From positions 310,001-374,000 of the forward strand of contig QJNS01000003.1 in assembly GCA_004154925.1 (NCBI GenBank): a stretch of 64,000 bases of DNA, written 5' to 3'. Below are positions 48,497 to 60,574 of the stretch, piece after piece. Below the pieces are notes generated by a model. That model was not told the DNA's origin. It was given only the letters and a program-made list of their open reading frames with translations, and did no database searches. The stretch comes from Monosporascus cannonballus. Taxonomy: Eukaryota; Ascomycota; Sordariomycetes; Xylariales. Positions within the stretch are counted from its first letter, which is position 1, and every line of letters begins with the position of its first letter. Both the position numbers and the translations under genes were made by a program.

Positions 48497-48918
48497 TATA
48501 ACGAACCAATTATATATCAATTTGGAGATATAAGCAATATCCGAAAAAGGTCTTAACTTGCAGATAATAATAGGGTGAAAAATAATTTAATAATTTATTT
48601 TTTAAAGAGATTTAAGGCTTTTCCCTTAACTAAAAAACAATATAATTGCCTTTTGATTAAAACTTAGATTAATAAATAAAAAACGAAAAAACCAAATTGG
48701 TGCTATTTATATAAAATATTAATTTATGAGACGTATTTGAATTGCTTAAGGTAAGTATATTATGGATTTACGTAATTTATATGATCTGATTAATCCATCA
48801 GATTATCTAGATCACATTATCTGGGCCAAGAACTCTCCTCCGAGGTTTAGCCGTTGCAGCTCCACGCTAGGCCTTAAAGGTTGGCCTCCTCGAGACAGAG
48901 ACCCCTGTTCCTATAACA
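48497..48918 (-). repeat. D-1 5' LTR
   Basis: TATAACGAACC to CCTATAACA, 422 bp; matches 34860-35283. Confidence 0.9.
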
Positions 48919-48923
48919 AAACC

Positions 48924-51900
48924 TATGCCTAAGAGATAATTCAAAAAAACCAAAAGGACGGAAATAAATCCATTAATATAATTTAGTCAAAGTAGATATT
49001 ACGTCCCCCATAACAAAAAATACAACAAGGAATACGAAAAACTAAAAAACCAACTTAATAAATATTACGAATATAATAAGAAACATTATAAGGATAATAA
49101 CGGGAATATTAAGGCTAAATAAAAGAGGTTAATCCCGAAATCCTTAATCGATACAGCAGAATATCTACCATATATTGTCGACGACGAGAATATTCCGGTT
49201 CCGAAAAAAGGAAATAATATATCCACGGACGAATTACCCGTATATATTATAAGAGATTCGATTTTCTAAACCGTACCGGAAATAATAAGAACGATAAATA
49301 ATAATATCGATATTTTCAATTTATAGCCCTAGAAAATATTTAGCAATTAGCCGAAATAAAAAAACCATCCAGAGAAAAAGTAATACCCGTAAAAAAACGC
49401 TATTTAATATTATTAATAATATAATTATTAAACGGAAAAAAAGTTATTTTAGTATATAATGAAAAACTATTGCCAAAATATTATCTTAAATTTTTATTTT
49501 TAATTGGAATTTATTATAAACTCTTACAAAAAAAGGGTATTAAGGAACAAATACGTTAATTTATAAAGAAAGCTTAGGAACGATAATTAAGACGCCGTAT
49601 AATGGGACGGAATTAAAAATATAAAAAAAAACTTTATTTAATGAGAAAATAATTATAACAAAATTAAGAATATTTAATATAGTTCGAAAAAACAGTACGC
49701 CGACAACAACAACAAATATAATAACTTAATGCGTTAAATGTAAAAACATAAATAAGGTTCGATAAATTCGAACCGAAATTAAAAGAAAAAGAATTACTTA
49801 TAAAAAGCCGCAAAATAACAAAACTCAAAAACGTTAAAGAGAACTCTGAAAAAAAGCTTTATATACGACAATAAGTACGGTTAATAATCTTATTATTTTG
49901 GATATACGAATTAGAACATATTAATATATCGCAATAGTAAATTACGAAACTTTGGGCGAGAATTATATGGTACTAAATATGGTAAATAAGTTCAGATTGC
50001 GATAAAAATACGAACTAAAACCTTATAAAACGACAAATACCGAAAATTAGGAATTTACTTACAACAACAGGAAAGTTATACGCGAAATTAATTATCTCGA
50101 AATTTTTATCCAAGAACAATATTACATAATTAATTTCGATATCGTTTTGTTTAAAAATTACGATATAATCTTAAGATTCCAATGGATACATTAATACGAA
50201 ATCTTAATTATTAAAAGAACTGGCTAAATAAATTTACCTTATATTCTAGTAGCAGATAAAAAATAAAAAATTAAGATCTTAATATTAGATCGAAAACGGC
50301 GACGAATAGAAGCGTAAGGATACAACAAAACCGTTACCACCCAAAAAGACAAAATATAAGAAAAAATGGGTATTAAAGAAAAATACGACGTATTATTATT
50401 ACAATTAAAACGAAATTAAAGCAATAAAATAACGATTCAAAATAACAGCCTCAAAAATTAAAGATTAAATTAATATGCCATTATAAAATTCGAGATACCA
50501 ACAACTTTTTTAAAAAGGAACTTAAAACGAAAATACCAAAATAAGACGAATAAAATTATGAAATAATCTTTATAATAAAATCCTTAATAAAGTTTTATTT
50601 TATTTATAACTTTAACAAGGATAAATTACGCATTTTCAAAAAATACCTGAAAAATTGGTTATAGAAAAGTAGATTCGACTTTCGAAGTTACTAACAGAAT
50701 ATTTTGTTTTTTTGTGCTTAAAAGAACGAAAAATTATAACTTTTAGTTAATTGTTAACAATGTAACGATAATATTATTAAGGATAGAATATTATTACTTT
50801 GAATTACAAAAATAAAAAACCGACCTTACGGAGCCAAATAAATCATAATATTCGATTTTAAAAATAAATATAACTTTATCAAAATTAAGAAAAAACACGA
50901 ATGGAAAATAGCCTTTAGGACGAAATACGGACTATTTAAGTATTTGGTTATGCCAATAGGACTTACGAACGTACCAACAACTTTTTAACGAATAATTAAC
51001 CATATGTTACGAAAATACCTCGATATTTTCGTTATTTGCTAGCTCGACGGTATTTTTATTTTTTTAAAAACAGAAAAAGCATATGCAAAATACGTTCATA
51101 AAATTCTTTAAGCTTTATAAAACGCAAAGTTACTTATTAATACAGAAAAAGGTTAGTTTTACTGATAAAAAGTAAAATATCTGGAATATATTATTACTTC
51201 AGGATATATTAGGATAAATTTTAAGAAAATTACTGCAGTTATAAAATGGCAAACGCTAATTACGATTAAGGAGGCATAGGTATTGCTAAGATTCGTTAAT
51301 TACTATGAAAAGTTTATTCGAAATTTTAACACAATAATTATACCCTTAACGAACCATATAAAAAAATTCAAATAAACGCCAGATACGGAAAGAGCATTTC
51401 AGGATATTAAGAATACGATTATTAACGAACTAATAATAGTTATATACGATCCAAACCGCCTTATAAAGCTAAAAGCCGATATTTTGGATTATACGTTAAA
51501 CGTAGTAATCGGATAACGAAATAATTAAGACAAATTGCACCTTATCGCATTTTTTTATATAAATTAAAAGGAACCGAATTTAGTTACGGTATTTCAAATA
51601 AGGAATTTATAGCTATTATTATAACAATCCGAAAATTTAAGCATTTTTAAAGGAAATTTTGCATTAAATCAAGGTATATACGGATTATCAAAATTTTACC
51701 CGATTTATTACGACCAGGGAATTTACAGGACAATAATTTCATTACGCGGAAAAATTAGCGAACTTTGATTTCGTTATTATTTATAAAACAAAGCTTGATG
51801 TATAATAAAACAAATACACTAAGCAAACGACTAGATTTCGAAGAAAAATTAGTCAAAATTAACCATATAATTTTCAATATCATTATAAAAGAATATTTAT

Positions 51901-53280
51901 GTTTACGATAAATTACGATAATTCGGGCTGTACCTTTCGATATATGCCAGAATATCTAACAGTATAACGACGGTTTTTTTAAAAAAACCAAAAAATAAAT
52001 AAAATATAATTTCTGAAGGAATTCCAGAAAAGGCTAATACGAAAAATATACGAATATCAGTTATATAGAGATCCAGGGATTTACCATACCTTAAAGAGTT
52101 TTAATATATATATTTCTTTCCTAAAATAAAATTAATAATACAGAAAATTATACGGCAATATAATATTTGCGCCAGAACAAAAGCTCGACGACATAAGCTA
52201 TATAAAGAATTATAGCTATTATTAATCGTAAAGCAACCATAATATTTAATTATATTCGAGTTTATCGTTAAACCGTTTTTGTTAAAAAACGCAGTTTTAA
52301 AAATATATTATAATAATAATTTCGTAATCGTCGACCGATTTACGAAATCGTCTTATTTTCTAATATATTACGAGAATACAAACGTTCAACAGATAATATA
52401 TATTTTTTAAACATATTTTTAATAGATACGAATTATTATTAAAAATTATTTTGGACAAAAAATTAATATTTGTATCTAAGTTTCAACAACGCCTAACAAT
52501 GCAAATCGATTTTAATCATAAGTTATCCAGCTCATTTAAACCTTAGATAAATGAAAAATCGAAACGAATAAATTAAACCTTAAAGACTTACTTACGATAT
52601 TATATTAATTACGAATAAAATATCTAGGTTAAGAAATTGCCAATCGTACCATTACCCTATAATACCAATTACCGTAAAAACATTAAAATAACATCTACGA
52701 ACGAAAATTTTTGTTTTATTACAAAGACTTACCAAAAGAATACGTAATTATAATTTAATCAATATTAAAGTAATTCTTACGTTACAATAACTACGATAAT
52801 TACATTAAGAAATAAAACCAAAATTAAAATTCGTACAAAATCAAATAACTAAATATTATAACCAAAAAAGTTAAAAGAACTAATTTTCGAAATGGGGGAA
52901 ATAATTTTCTTCGCTACCCAAAACATTTAAACAAAGTAAGCTAGTAAAAAGCTCGATTTAAAATATATCGGTCCATACAAAATCGCTATGAAAATCTTAG
53001 AAAGTAATTACTAATTAAAGCCTTTACCAAAAATTAAATTTTATTTACTTTTTTACGTTTTTTAATTCGAATTAATAATAAATGTAATTAAAATATATAC
53101 GGTATAAAATGATACAAAATAAAAGACGAATAAGCATATAAAGTGGAAAAAATCCTTAACATACGGAAATAAAACGCATTTACTTAGTACCTAATCAAAT
53201 GGAAAAATCATTCGGACTCTAAAAATATCTAAGAACCTGCTAAAAGCCTTATTGGCGCCCACCGCCTATTAAAAAACCTT
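48924..53280 (+). pseudogene. A2 pol relic
   Basis: Continues A2 from the D-1 insertion. The protease site reads NYETLGENY near 49935 (Asp to Asn). RT about 50570-51290, catalytic region reading VIC, stop, LDGIFIF near 51031 (Tyr and second Asp lost). RNase H 51400-51850. Integrase 51900-53140 with a VIVDRFTKSS-type segment near 52328. Chromodomain 53150-53260: YLIKWKNHSDSKNI, stop, EP. Broken throughout by RIP-type stops. Confidence 0.8.
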
Positions 53281-53332
53281 TACCACCAACGCCGAAATCA
53301 ATGGGATTAAAGGTCCCCTAATTAATAAACGA

Positions 53333-53744
53333 CTAATCGGTAGATTTAAAGTTGGACTAATTAAAAGGAAAAGCGGCCTTTGTCGATATAGCTTGGGCGG
53401 CCTTTAATTCGACTTATTTTTCTTAACACTTTAATTTTTCCAGTTTTTTCAAATTATTAATATTACGAGATAGAACTTTTATTTTTTTTATTATACCATA
53501 TTTTCTTTTATTTCCAAATACGAAAAGTATAAACCTTGGCAAGTTTTTCGGTTTTTATGGCGGCTTTTAACTTTTTTTTAAGTTTGCGATATTAAGCGGT
53601 ATTTTTTTGTAATTATTCGGGATTAAGGCTATAAACGTTATTATTAGCCTGTTAATAACAAATATACGAAAAATAACGAAAAACTTCCGTTTCGCATAAT
53701 TTATATTTAAATTTCCGCCGTTTGCAACATAAGCAAGGCGCCAT
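53333..53744 (-). pseudogene. Antisense Cys-rich/coiled-coil gene relic in A2
   Basis: Begins ATG 53744 with MAPCLCCKRRKFKYKLC; the first three positions fit C-x2-C-x6-C and the second half of the cluster is less regular. Continues LNPE, later KLKKKLKAAIKTEKLAKV, then NINNLKKLEKLK and a C-terminal VELKAAQAISTKAAFPF ending at TAG 53333. One frameshift. The C-terminus resembles the A5 copy (VELEAVKVTSTKPALSFDW). Confidence 0.55.
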
Positions 53745-53906
53745 TTATCGGGGATTTGCCGATAAAATAACAGCTAGTAACGAGTCGCGCTATGCAATTT
53801 TTACCTTGCAAAAAGGTTTAGCGAATTTCCGACCGGGAAAAGATATTTCGTAATAAGTATTTACAAATTAATTTTCGGGACGAAAATCCTGGAGAAGAAA
53901 AGATCG

Positions 53907-54260
53907 TATTATGATACAACTGTTTGATACGACCAAAAACGGTTAAAAGAAAATGGGGACGTTTCAATTACATAATCATAAGGATCGCGGGCGAATCCAG
54001 CGAATCCTGGATCGCGGGGATCGTTGGCGAATTTAACGAATCTTAAAATTAATAAAAATTACGCCCGAATATAATACGTTTATTATTTCCATAATTTAAA
54101 TAATCTTAGTTTATAATAATAAATTGTTACTTAAGCTACTTTTAATATTACGAAACGTAATACGTTATTATATCTATTACTTAGAATCTTACGATATTTC
54201 TACTAATATAAACCCGTACAACTAAGATTTAATAGTTGGTTAAACCGTCTAGCCGTTATA
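53907..54260 (+). repeat. A2 3' LTR (subtype VI, 354 bp)
   Basis: TATTATGATAC to CCGTTATA; matches the split 5' LTR, including the GGATCGCGGGCGAATCCAGC module. Followed by ATTTT. Confidence 0.9.
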
Positions 54261-54265
54261 ATTTT

Positions 54266-55973
54266 TTTCTTAATAACTTTTTTTCGTAAGGGTCTGTAAT
54301 AAATACTAACTGAAAATGAAAATTTGAATTAACTTTTTGGTAATATTTTTCTACCGTATACTGGATTAATTTTTTTTTTCGTTTAATAATTATATTATTA
54401 ATAATAATAAAAAAGCTTTTTTTACGGTCATTGCATTTTTGCCTGCCAGCTTTTTATTTCGACCAGTTATTAAATATCTTCTGGTGCTATGGATCAAAAA
54501 TATAGATATTATTATTTATCGTTTTTATTATTTCCAATGGAGTTTGGAAAATCGAATCATTTATAATATATACAGGAAATCTGTCCGTAAATATATTATT
54601 TCCATTTTTCGTAATTAGGATATTTTCGTTATCGACAATATTTAGCATGTATTCTGCCTTATCGATTAGGGGTTCCGAGATAAATTTCTTTTATCTAATC
54701 TTAATATTTATATAATCATTTTTGTAATATTTCTTATAATATTCGTAATACTTATTAAGTTAGCTTCCTGACTTTTTGTATTTCTTATTGAACTTCTCGC
54801 TATAGGGAACCTAGTACGTACTCAAACGGAATTATATTAATGGGTTTCTCTCCGTTTTTTTGATTTTTTTTAGATTGTCCCTCGGATACAGATTTCTAAT
54901 TATCCTGACGGGGTTTCTTACATACCTTGTATTATATTGCCTTATACCCTATTTTGTTACAGTTAAAACATTTGGTCTCGCTCCAACCCTTCCTTTAAAT
55001 GGCTTTTAATTCCTTGGGTCCTAATTCCGTACCGTAAGAAACGTTATTTCGTCGAAAAGCGTTAATATTATGTATATATCGGGGTTTATTATTGTTTTTT
55101 CCTTTGGTATCCTTAATGAGCCCGATATATTATCGATTATCGATCATAATTATTATAACGATATAATTTAACAAAGAATTAGATTAATTATATTTGAATA
55201 TTTCCTTCTATATGTTTTTAGGCCATTAAAAAATTTGGCTATTAATATTTTTAATCCTTAATTCAGTTGAAAGGCTGATTAAATTATCGTACTGCGGTAG
55301 CTAGATACAGATTTCTTTTATTATAACTGTTAAATTTTTATTTCGGTCTTCGTTTTTTCGTTTATTATTTCAAAAGCTTTCGTTAATGCTTATTTAAATT
55401 ATTCGTAATCGCTATAAATTTATATTAATTTCGGATATTATTCATCGATAAATTAAAAACTACATTTTTTATAAAGAACTTGAACTAAATAACCTAATTT
55501 CCGTTAAATCGTCCGATTACGAATTTAATTTATATAGTAAACGCACCTAATCGAATAAAAAAATACCCGAAATATATTTGGTATTAAGTTAAGAATAGTT
55601 ATAATTTGGTCGAAATTTCGTCGCAAAATTCTAGCTTAGGAAATTTAAGAACTTTTTCTAGTTTTTTGGTAAAACTTAGCTGGATAACCTGGCTTATTCG
55701 AAAAGGCTTTCCGGTTTCGGGAGGTTTCTTTTTTTTTCTTAAGTTTCTTATAGGCGGCTTAAAAAGACGTGGTAAGGTTATTATTGTCTCTTTCGAGCTA
55801 AAGAATACGTTCGTTTATAGCATCCAGACGTCGAAAATCCTTTTCGGATTCCATTTTAATGTCCAGATTATTAAGAACTTGGTAAATAGGCTGTTCGGGC
55901 TGATTGCTAGTAAATATAGTATCGGCAATATTTCTCAAAATTTAACGGTATTACTGAATAAAAGCTTATAACG
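54266..55973 (-). pseudogene. A0 gag relic
   Basis: Gag of minus-strand A0, continuing from 14886-15369 across the A2 insertion. The nucleocapsid at about 54930-54985 reads TKCFNCNKIGYKAI, stop, Y: both first Cys intact, His and last Cys changed to Tyr. The leader beside the LTR is collinear with A1 and A3. An open plus-strand frame at 55606-55971 is antisense to this gag and not a gene. Confidence 0.8.
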
Positions 55974-56352
55974 TATAACGGTTAAAAGGCTTAACCAATT
56001 ATTAAACCTTAGTCCTACAGGTTTATATTAACAAAAATATAGTAAGAAATTAAATAATAAATATAGTAACATATTATATCTTATAATATTAAATATGCCT
56101 TAGGTAACAAATTATTATTATAAACTAAAGCTTTTTAAATTATGGAAATAATAAGTATATATATATTGGTTCTTAGTATTACTGCTTATATTTGCTTAAC
56201 TATACTTAGCGAATTCTTGCTAAGTAATTGTTCAACGCTAATTACTCGTATTTAGCAGATCTTTGCTAAGTACCGGTTACGTAACCTGGAAAGGTGGTCC
56301 GTGTCATCCTTGTTGACCGTTTCCTGAGGCCGGAGCCTGTCAGGTCGTAACA
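55974..56352 (-). repeat. A0 5' LTR (subtype III)
   Basis: 379 bp, TATAACGG to GTCGTAACA. U3 has dyads CTTAGC...GCTAAG (56205-56224) and TTAGCA...TGCTAA (56252-56269), and TTACGTAA at 56277-56284. Right flank CGTAA lies in A5 integrase. No matching left LTR exists in the window. Confidence 0.85.
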
Positions 56353-57300
56353 CGTAATCGTCGATCGATTCACGAAATTTTCCTATTTCCTACCATATTA
56401 GGAAAACATAAACGCCGGACAAATAGCATATATTTTTTTAAATATATTTTTAGCATATAAGGATTACTAATAGCTGTTATTTTAAATAAAGGATTGGTAT
56501 TTGTATTTAAGTTATGGTAAGGTTTTATAATATATATCGGTTTAAATTATAAATTATCCAAGATATTTAAACTATAAACAGATAAATACATAAAACAAAT
56601 AAACAAAATGCTAGAAACTTACTTACAATACTACATTAATTATGAATAAAATATCTGGGTTACAAAGTTACCTGTTATCTAATTAACATATAATAATAAC
56701 CATTACGAAAATATTAAAATAATACTGGCGACCGTTAATTTTGGTTTTATTTTAAAAATTTACAAAAAAATACGTAACGACGGTCTAATTAATATTAAAG
56801 CAATTTGTAAGTCGGATTAATTACGATAATTATACTAAAAAAATAAAAATGCAATTTATATTAAAACAGAATTAAAGAAATAAAGATTATAATCAAAAGA
56901 AATTAAAAGAATTAACTTTCGAAAAAGAGAAACTAATTTTTCTCATTATAAAAATACACAAATAAAATAACCTAATAAGAACTCGATTCTAGGTATATCG
57001 ATCCATATAAAATCGCCAAAGAAATCTTAAAAAATAATTACTAATTGAAATTTTTACGGCAAGTTAAATTTTATCCAAATTTTTACATTTCTTTATTCGA
57101 ATTAATAACGGATGTAATCAAAGTATATACGGCATAAAACGATATAAAAATAAAAGGCGAACAGGCATATAAGGAAAAAGAATATCCGGCCTACGAAAAT
57201 AAAACGGATCTACCCATTATCTAATTAAATAAAAAAATACCCGAATTCTAAAAATACTTGGGAACTTTTCAAGAATTTTATTAGCGCTTAACGCCCGCTG
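56353..57300 (+). pseudogene. A5 integrase and chromodomain relic
   Basis: Plus-strand family A pol from the integrase core onward (CGTAATCGTCGATCGATTCACG aligns with A2 at 52325 and A1 at 20270, the VIVDRF segment). A decayed chromodomain lies at about 57185-57260. The 5' half of A5 is missing; the A0 LTR abuts it directly. Confidence 0.75.
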
Positions 57301-57361
57301 AAAAACTTTTACCGGCAACGCCGAACTTAGCGGGATCAAAGGTCCCCTAATTAATAAGCGA

Positions 57362-57926
57362 CTAATCGATGAACTTAAGGTTGGGCCAGTCGAAAGAAAG
57401 CGCGGGCTTTGTCGATGTAACTTTGACGGCCTCCAGTTCGACTTGTTTTTTTTGATATTCCAACTTATCCAATTCCTCCAAGGAGCACAACCCGCGAAAT
57501 AATATGCGTATTATACGATCGGCCTGTAATTTCTTTTGTTTTCGAAGCCGGCGAACTTTAGTCTGCGTTTATTCCGTTTTTTTTTCAACTTTTTTAAGTT
57601 CCGTTTTAACCTTAAGATAATTAGAAATAAGTTTTTCTAATTAAAAAGTACAAAGGCCTTTAACGTCGTAAAATCCTTGGTTACGTGCCATATATTTTGC
57701 GTATTGGAAGAAATCCGAGGAAAAAATACGACAAAATAATAAACCGTAACAAACATAATGCAAAAAAACAAATATATCCATAGTGCGAAAAATAATGAGT
57801 TTAAGCATGTTATTCCGCTTCTTCGTTGTTTCGTTAATTAGTTTTTTAATACGACCTAATATAATGGCAAAAAGAAAATTTACAAAAAGAAATTTTCGTA
57901 ACGAAAATCATAGAAAAGGAGAATCG
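57362..57926 (-). pseudogene. Antisense Cys-rich/coiled-coil gene relic in A5
   Basis: The C-terminal 110 codons from 57691 to TAG 57362 are in one frame with only two internal TAA. They read KVRRLRKQKKLQADRI, RGLCSLEELDKLEYQ and ALSFDWPNLKFID, the best-kept coiled-coil tail in the window. Upstream (57692-57926) Cys/Tyr-rich codons follow, with C-x2-C-x7-C-like spacing in the second half. Strand is opposite to A5 pol. Confidence 0.6.
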
Positions 57927-58333
57927 TATTATAACTTAATAAGTTACGGTCTCGGGAAACGGTCGCAATAAAAAAATAACTAAGCTATGTAGGTCGAGTT
58001 ACGTAATAGCTTGACAGGATCTATCGTCGAGCCTATAAAACCAGGTTCGACAGGATCTATTGTCGAGCATGTAAAGCCAGGTTCGACAGGATCTATCGTC
58101 GAGCCCATAGAGCCAGGCTCGACAGGACCGGAAGAACCAAGTATAATACGTTCATTATTTCCATAGTTTAGATAGCTTCAGCTTGCAATTAACAATTCGT
58201 TACCTAAAGCACTCTTAGTATTACAAAACGTAATACGTTACTGTATTTGTTGATCAAAATCCCACGATACTCCGACTAACATAAACCCGTACGACTAAGG
58301 TTTAATAGTTGGTTAAACCGCCTAGCCGTTACA
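57927..58333 (+). repeat. A5 3' LTR (subtype IV, 407 bp)
   Basis: TATTATAACTT to CCGTTACA. GGGAAACGGTC block, TTACGTAA at 57999-58006, then 36-bp tandem units. Right flank TCGTT is gag leader of A6. Confidence 0.85.
58008..58134 (+). repeat. 36-bp tandem dyad repeats in subtype IV U3
   Basis: Units at 58008, 58044, 58080 and a partial unit at 58116, period 36. Each holds GGTTCGAC ... GTCGAGCC, an 8-bp near-perfect inverted repeat (one G-T mismatch) with a 10-bp spacer. Confidence 0.85.
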
Positions 58334-58475
58334 TCGTTTTCCTTTTCGGATTCTATTCCGGTATCCGGGTTATCAAAGACTTGGTAAGTGGGCTATTCGG
58401 GCTGCTTGCTGGTAAATATAGTGTCGGCGATGTTGCTCAAAGTTTGACGGTATTACTAAATAAAAGCCTGTAACA
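58334..58475 (-). pseudogene. A6 gag start and leader fragment
   Basis: First about 140 bp of a minus-strand family A internal region, nearly unmutated (for example GTAAGTGGGCTATTCGGGCT). It is cut on the left by A5. Confidence 0.75.
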
Positions 58476-58827
58476 TATAATGGTTAAGGGGTTTAACCAA
58501 TTATTAAATTTTAATCGTACGAGTTTATATTAATAAAAATATCGTAAAAAATTAAATAATAAATACAATAACATATTACGTTTCATAATACCAAAAGTGC
58601 CTCGGGTAACGAATTATTATTGCAACTTAATATTACCTAGATTATGGAAATAATAAGCGTAAATATTTTGATCCGGCTTACTGGCTTACCATCAATAAAG
58701 TTGTTGATCCGGCTCACTGGCTTACCACCAGTAAGTTGGTGATCCATCACGTGACCTGCCCTACCGCGCATTCGTGGTTACGTCGTGGCAGACCGTTTCT
58801 GGAAACCGTAGCTGTTGGGTTATAACA
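58476..58827 (-). repeat. A6 5' LTR (subtype II)
   Basis: 352 bp to GGTTATAACA, same U3 units as 7957-8061 and an intact TCACGTGA (58747-58754). Flank CGTTT differs by one base from the AGTTT beside the 7763 LTR. Confidence 0.85.
58747..58754. promoter_or_regulatory. Conserved TCACGTGA site, unmutated copy
   Basis: Least RIPed example of the shared U3 palindrome, just outside the 35-bp dyad units. Inferred E-box/bZIP-type site. Confidence 0.5.
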
Positions 58828-59329
58828 CGTTTATATTAAGTTTAAAAAAGTTTACATCCTAAAAAACCGATAAATCATTTATCGACTACTAATTAAAAAG
58901 CTATTAAAATATAACGAACCTATTATATATTTACCTAAAGATATTAATAATATCCGAAATAAGGTTTTGATTTACAGGTAATAATAAAACGAAAAATACT
59001 TTAGTATTTTTTTGTTCAAAAAAATTAAAAAAACTTTTCTTTAATTAAAAAACAATATTATTATCTCCAAATTAAAATCTTAAATAAATAATTAAAAAAC
59101 GAAACCAAGTAAGTGTTATTTACATAAAAAACCGATTTATTATATATCTCGATTCCTATAATAAGTATGTCGTGGATCTGTTAGATCTGTATAATCTGAT
59201 CCCAGATCACCCAGATCAAACAGATCACCTTAAGAGCCAGGCTTCCCTGTCCGGAGTTTAGCCGTAACAGGTCCACGCTAAGCCTTGAAGGTCAGTCTCC
59301 TCGCGACAGAAACCCCTGTTCCTATAACA
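58828..59329 (-). mobile_element. D-2: 5' LTR and leader fragment of family D
   Basis: LTR 58910-59329 (420 bp, TATAACGAACC to CCTATAACA) plus 80 bp of leader (58828-58909) matching D-1 next to its 5' LTR. The rest of D-2 should lie left of A6 but is not there. Right flank is TAGAC. Confidence 0.8.
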
Positions 59330-59392
59330 TAGACATACTTATCATTTTCTCGTATTTCTCCTTTTATTCTTTTAAAAATATAGGAATAACCG

Positions 59393-59983
59393 CATAAAAG
59401 TAATCCACCTTTTATAATTACGGTTAATATTTTCTTTAAAGTACAAAATCGAAGAAATAAAATAAAAAGCATATATGGCAAAAAAACGTTATTTTCGAAC
59501 GCTTTTATAAAGCCTACTAAGGCGGCGTAAATAACGACAAAGCTGCAATTAACGTTTAATAAAAGAAAAAAACTCCTAAAAATACAAAAAAACGTATACC
59601 AAAACGCAAATATCCCCGGAGGCGTAACGCTAATAATAATTGCCTACAGCGACATCGTAATACGTACAGTCCGAACGGCCCGCGAACCCGAAACGTAAGT
59701 ACTCGAAACAGGGCTTAATACGGCAGACATTACGCGTAAGACGTTAACAAAGTAAACGTACGAGGGTCATAACGAGAACGGGTACAGCAAGCGCGAACGC
59801 AAGCATAACAAGAACGAAAACGGACGTAAACGAAATAAAAACGTCCTTCTCGCGTTTTACGAAATCTGCAGTAATAATAATAACGTCGGCAGCAACCTCC
59901 GTACGTACTATACGCGTAATACAAAGGCGCGCGGTAACAATACGTTAAATATAAAAAAAAGTATTTACTATAATAATCGTTAA
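59393..59983 (+). pseudogene. RIPed coding relic, possibly pogo-type transposase C-terminus
   Basis: 197 codons in one frame with three in-frame TAA (each a likely CAA), in CpG-rich but CA-poor DNA; so a coding sequence that was RIPed. Residues include QLTFNKRKKLLKIQKN, IPGGVTLIIIAYSDI, RTAREPET, a Lys/Arg/Asn-rich stretch (SKRERKHNKNENGRKRNK), then EICSNNNNVGSNLRTYYTR. The last resembles the C-x2-C-x4-GHN-x-RTC knuckle that ends many fungal Tc1/mariner-pogo transposases, and the GG-x-LT part fits the region before it. The match is by eye only. The N-terminal DDE part is not present. Alternative: another RIPed host gene duplicate. Confidence 0.4.
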
Positions 59984-60203
59984 CAAATTTTCGAAAATTT
60001 ATTAAGAAATAACTGCATTTAATAATTATGATTCGTTATAACACTGGCTATAATTAATAATTAATATATTTAATAATTTATAACGTATATAATGTATATA
60101 ATATATACGTAAAAGAATTGTTTCTAATAATGATAACGATAATTATATTAATAATATTATTATTTTAAACGTTAATATTACGATTATTTCTTCTTAACTT
60201 AAA
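59984..60203. other. AT-rich stretch without a recognisable feature
   Basis: Simple AT-rich sequence with ATATATACGT-like runs between the coding relic and the A8 LTR. No gene or terminal repeat could be identified. Confidence 0.4.
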
Positions 60204-60574
60204 TAAGACGGGTAAGGGGTTTAACCAATTATTAAACCTTAGTCGTACGGATTTATATTAGCAGAAGTATCGTAGGAAACTAAGCAATAAATACAGTAAC
60301 ATATCACATCTCCTAATACCAAGAGTATCTTAAATAACGAATTATTATTACAAGCTGGTGCTAGCTAAACTATGGAAATAATAAACGTATATATTCTTTC
60401 ATAAATCCCGTTAAATCCTTTAAATTACTCCGGATCCATATCGGATAAATGTATGGATCCCGTTAGATCTCTTAGATTACTTCGAATCTATGTTACGTGG
60501 ACTCAACCCATTTGGACCCTATTTCGGTCATCAAGTAATCGTTTCCGAAACCCTCCCTTAGTGAAGTTATAACA
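60204..60574 (-). repeat. A8 3' LTR (subtype V)
   Basis: 371 bp, TAAGACGGG to GTTATAACA. U3 has GGATCC/GATC-rich dyad units like A10 but fewer of them. Polypurine tract on its right (AAAAGAGGAGATCT on the minus strand). Confidence 0.85.

Larger units (their letters stand above)
34860..48918 (-). mobile_element. D-1: second chromovirus family, contains A3
   Basis: Minus-strand element with TSD AAACC at 34855-34859 and 48919-48923. LTRs are 34860-35283 and 48497-48918 (424 and 422 bp). Own length is about 7.2 kb after removing A3. Gene order from right to left is gag, protease, RT, RNase H, integrase, chromodomain. It is less decayed than family A, notably in protease and in the antisense gene. 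A second copy (D-2) ends at 59329. Confidence 0.9.
15375..54260 (+). mobile_element. A2: family A chromovirus, host of nested elements
   Basis: Outermost complete element of the nest, plus strand, flanked by ATTTT at 15370-15374 and 54261-54265. Its own sequence is 15375-15422, 33472-34859 and 48924-54260 (about 6.8 kb). The remainder is A1, inserted in its 5' LTR, and D-1, inserted in gag just past the CCHC knuckle. It is an LTR retrotransposon that copies via RNA and integrates with a chromodomain integrase, now dead through RIP. The LTRs are subtype VI and begin TGCTGTAACCC (5') and TATTATGATAC (3'). Confidence 0.85.

Noticed and set aside
55606..55971. 121-codon open frame on the plus strand
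   Set aside because: It lies antisense to the gag of minus-strand A0 and has no equivalent conserved design in other copies; chance opening in AT-rich DNA.
58008..58134. Regular spaced repeats resembling a CRISPR array
   Set aside because: Units are directly adjacent 36-mers without variable spacers and lie in an LTR U3; the genome is eukaryotic.
59730..59924. 64-codon minus-strand Tyr/Cys/Arg-rich frame
   Set aside because: Antisense to the RIPed relic at 59393-59983, whose plus-strand frame is longer and explains its stops by RIP.
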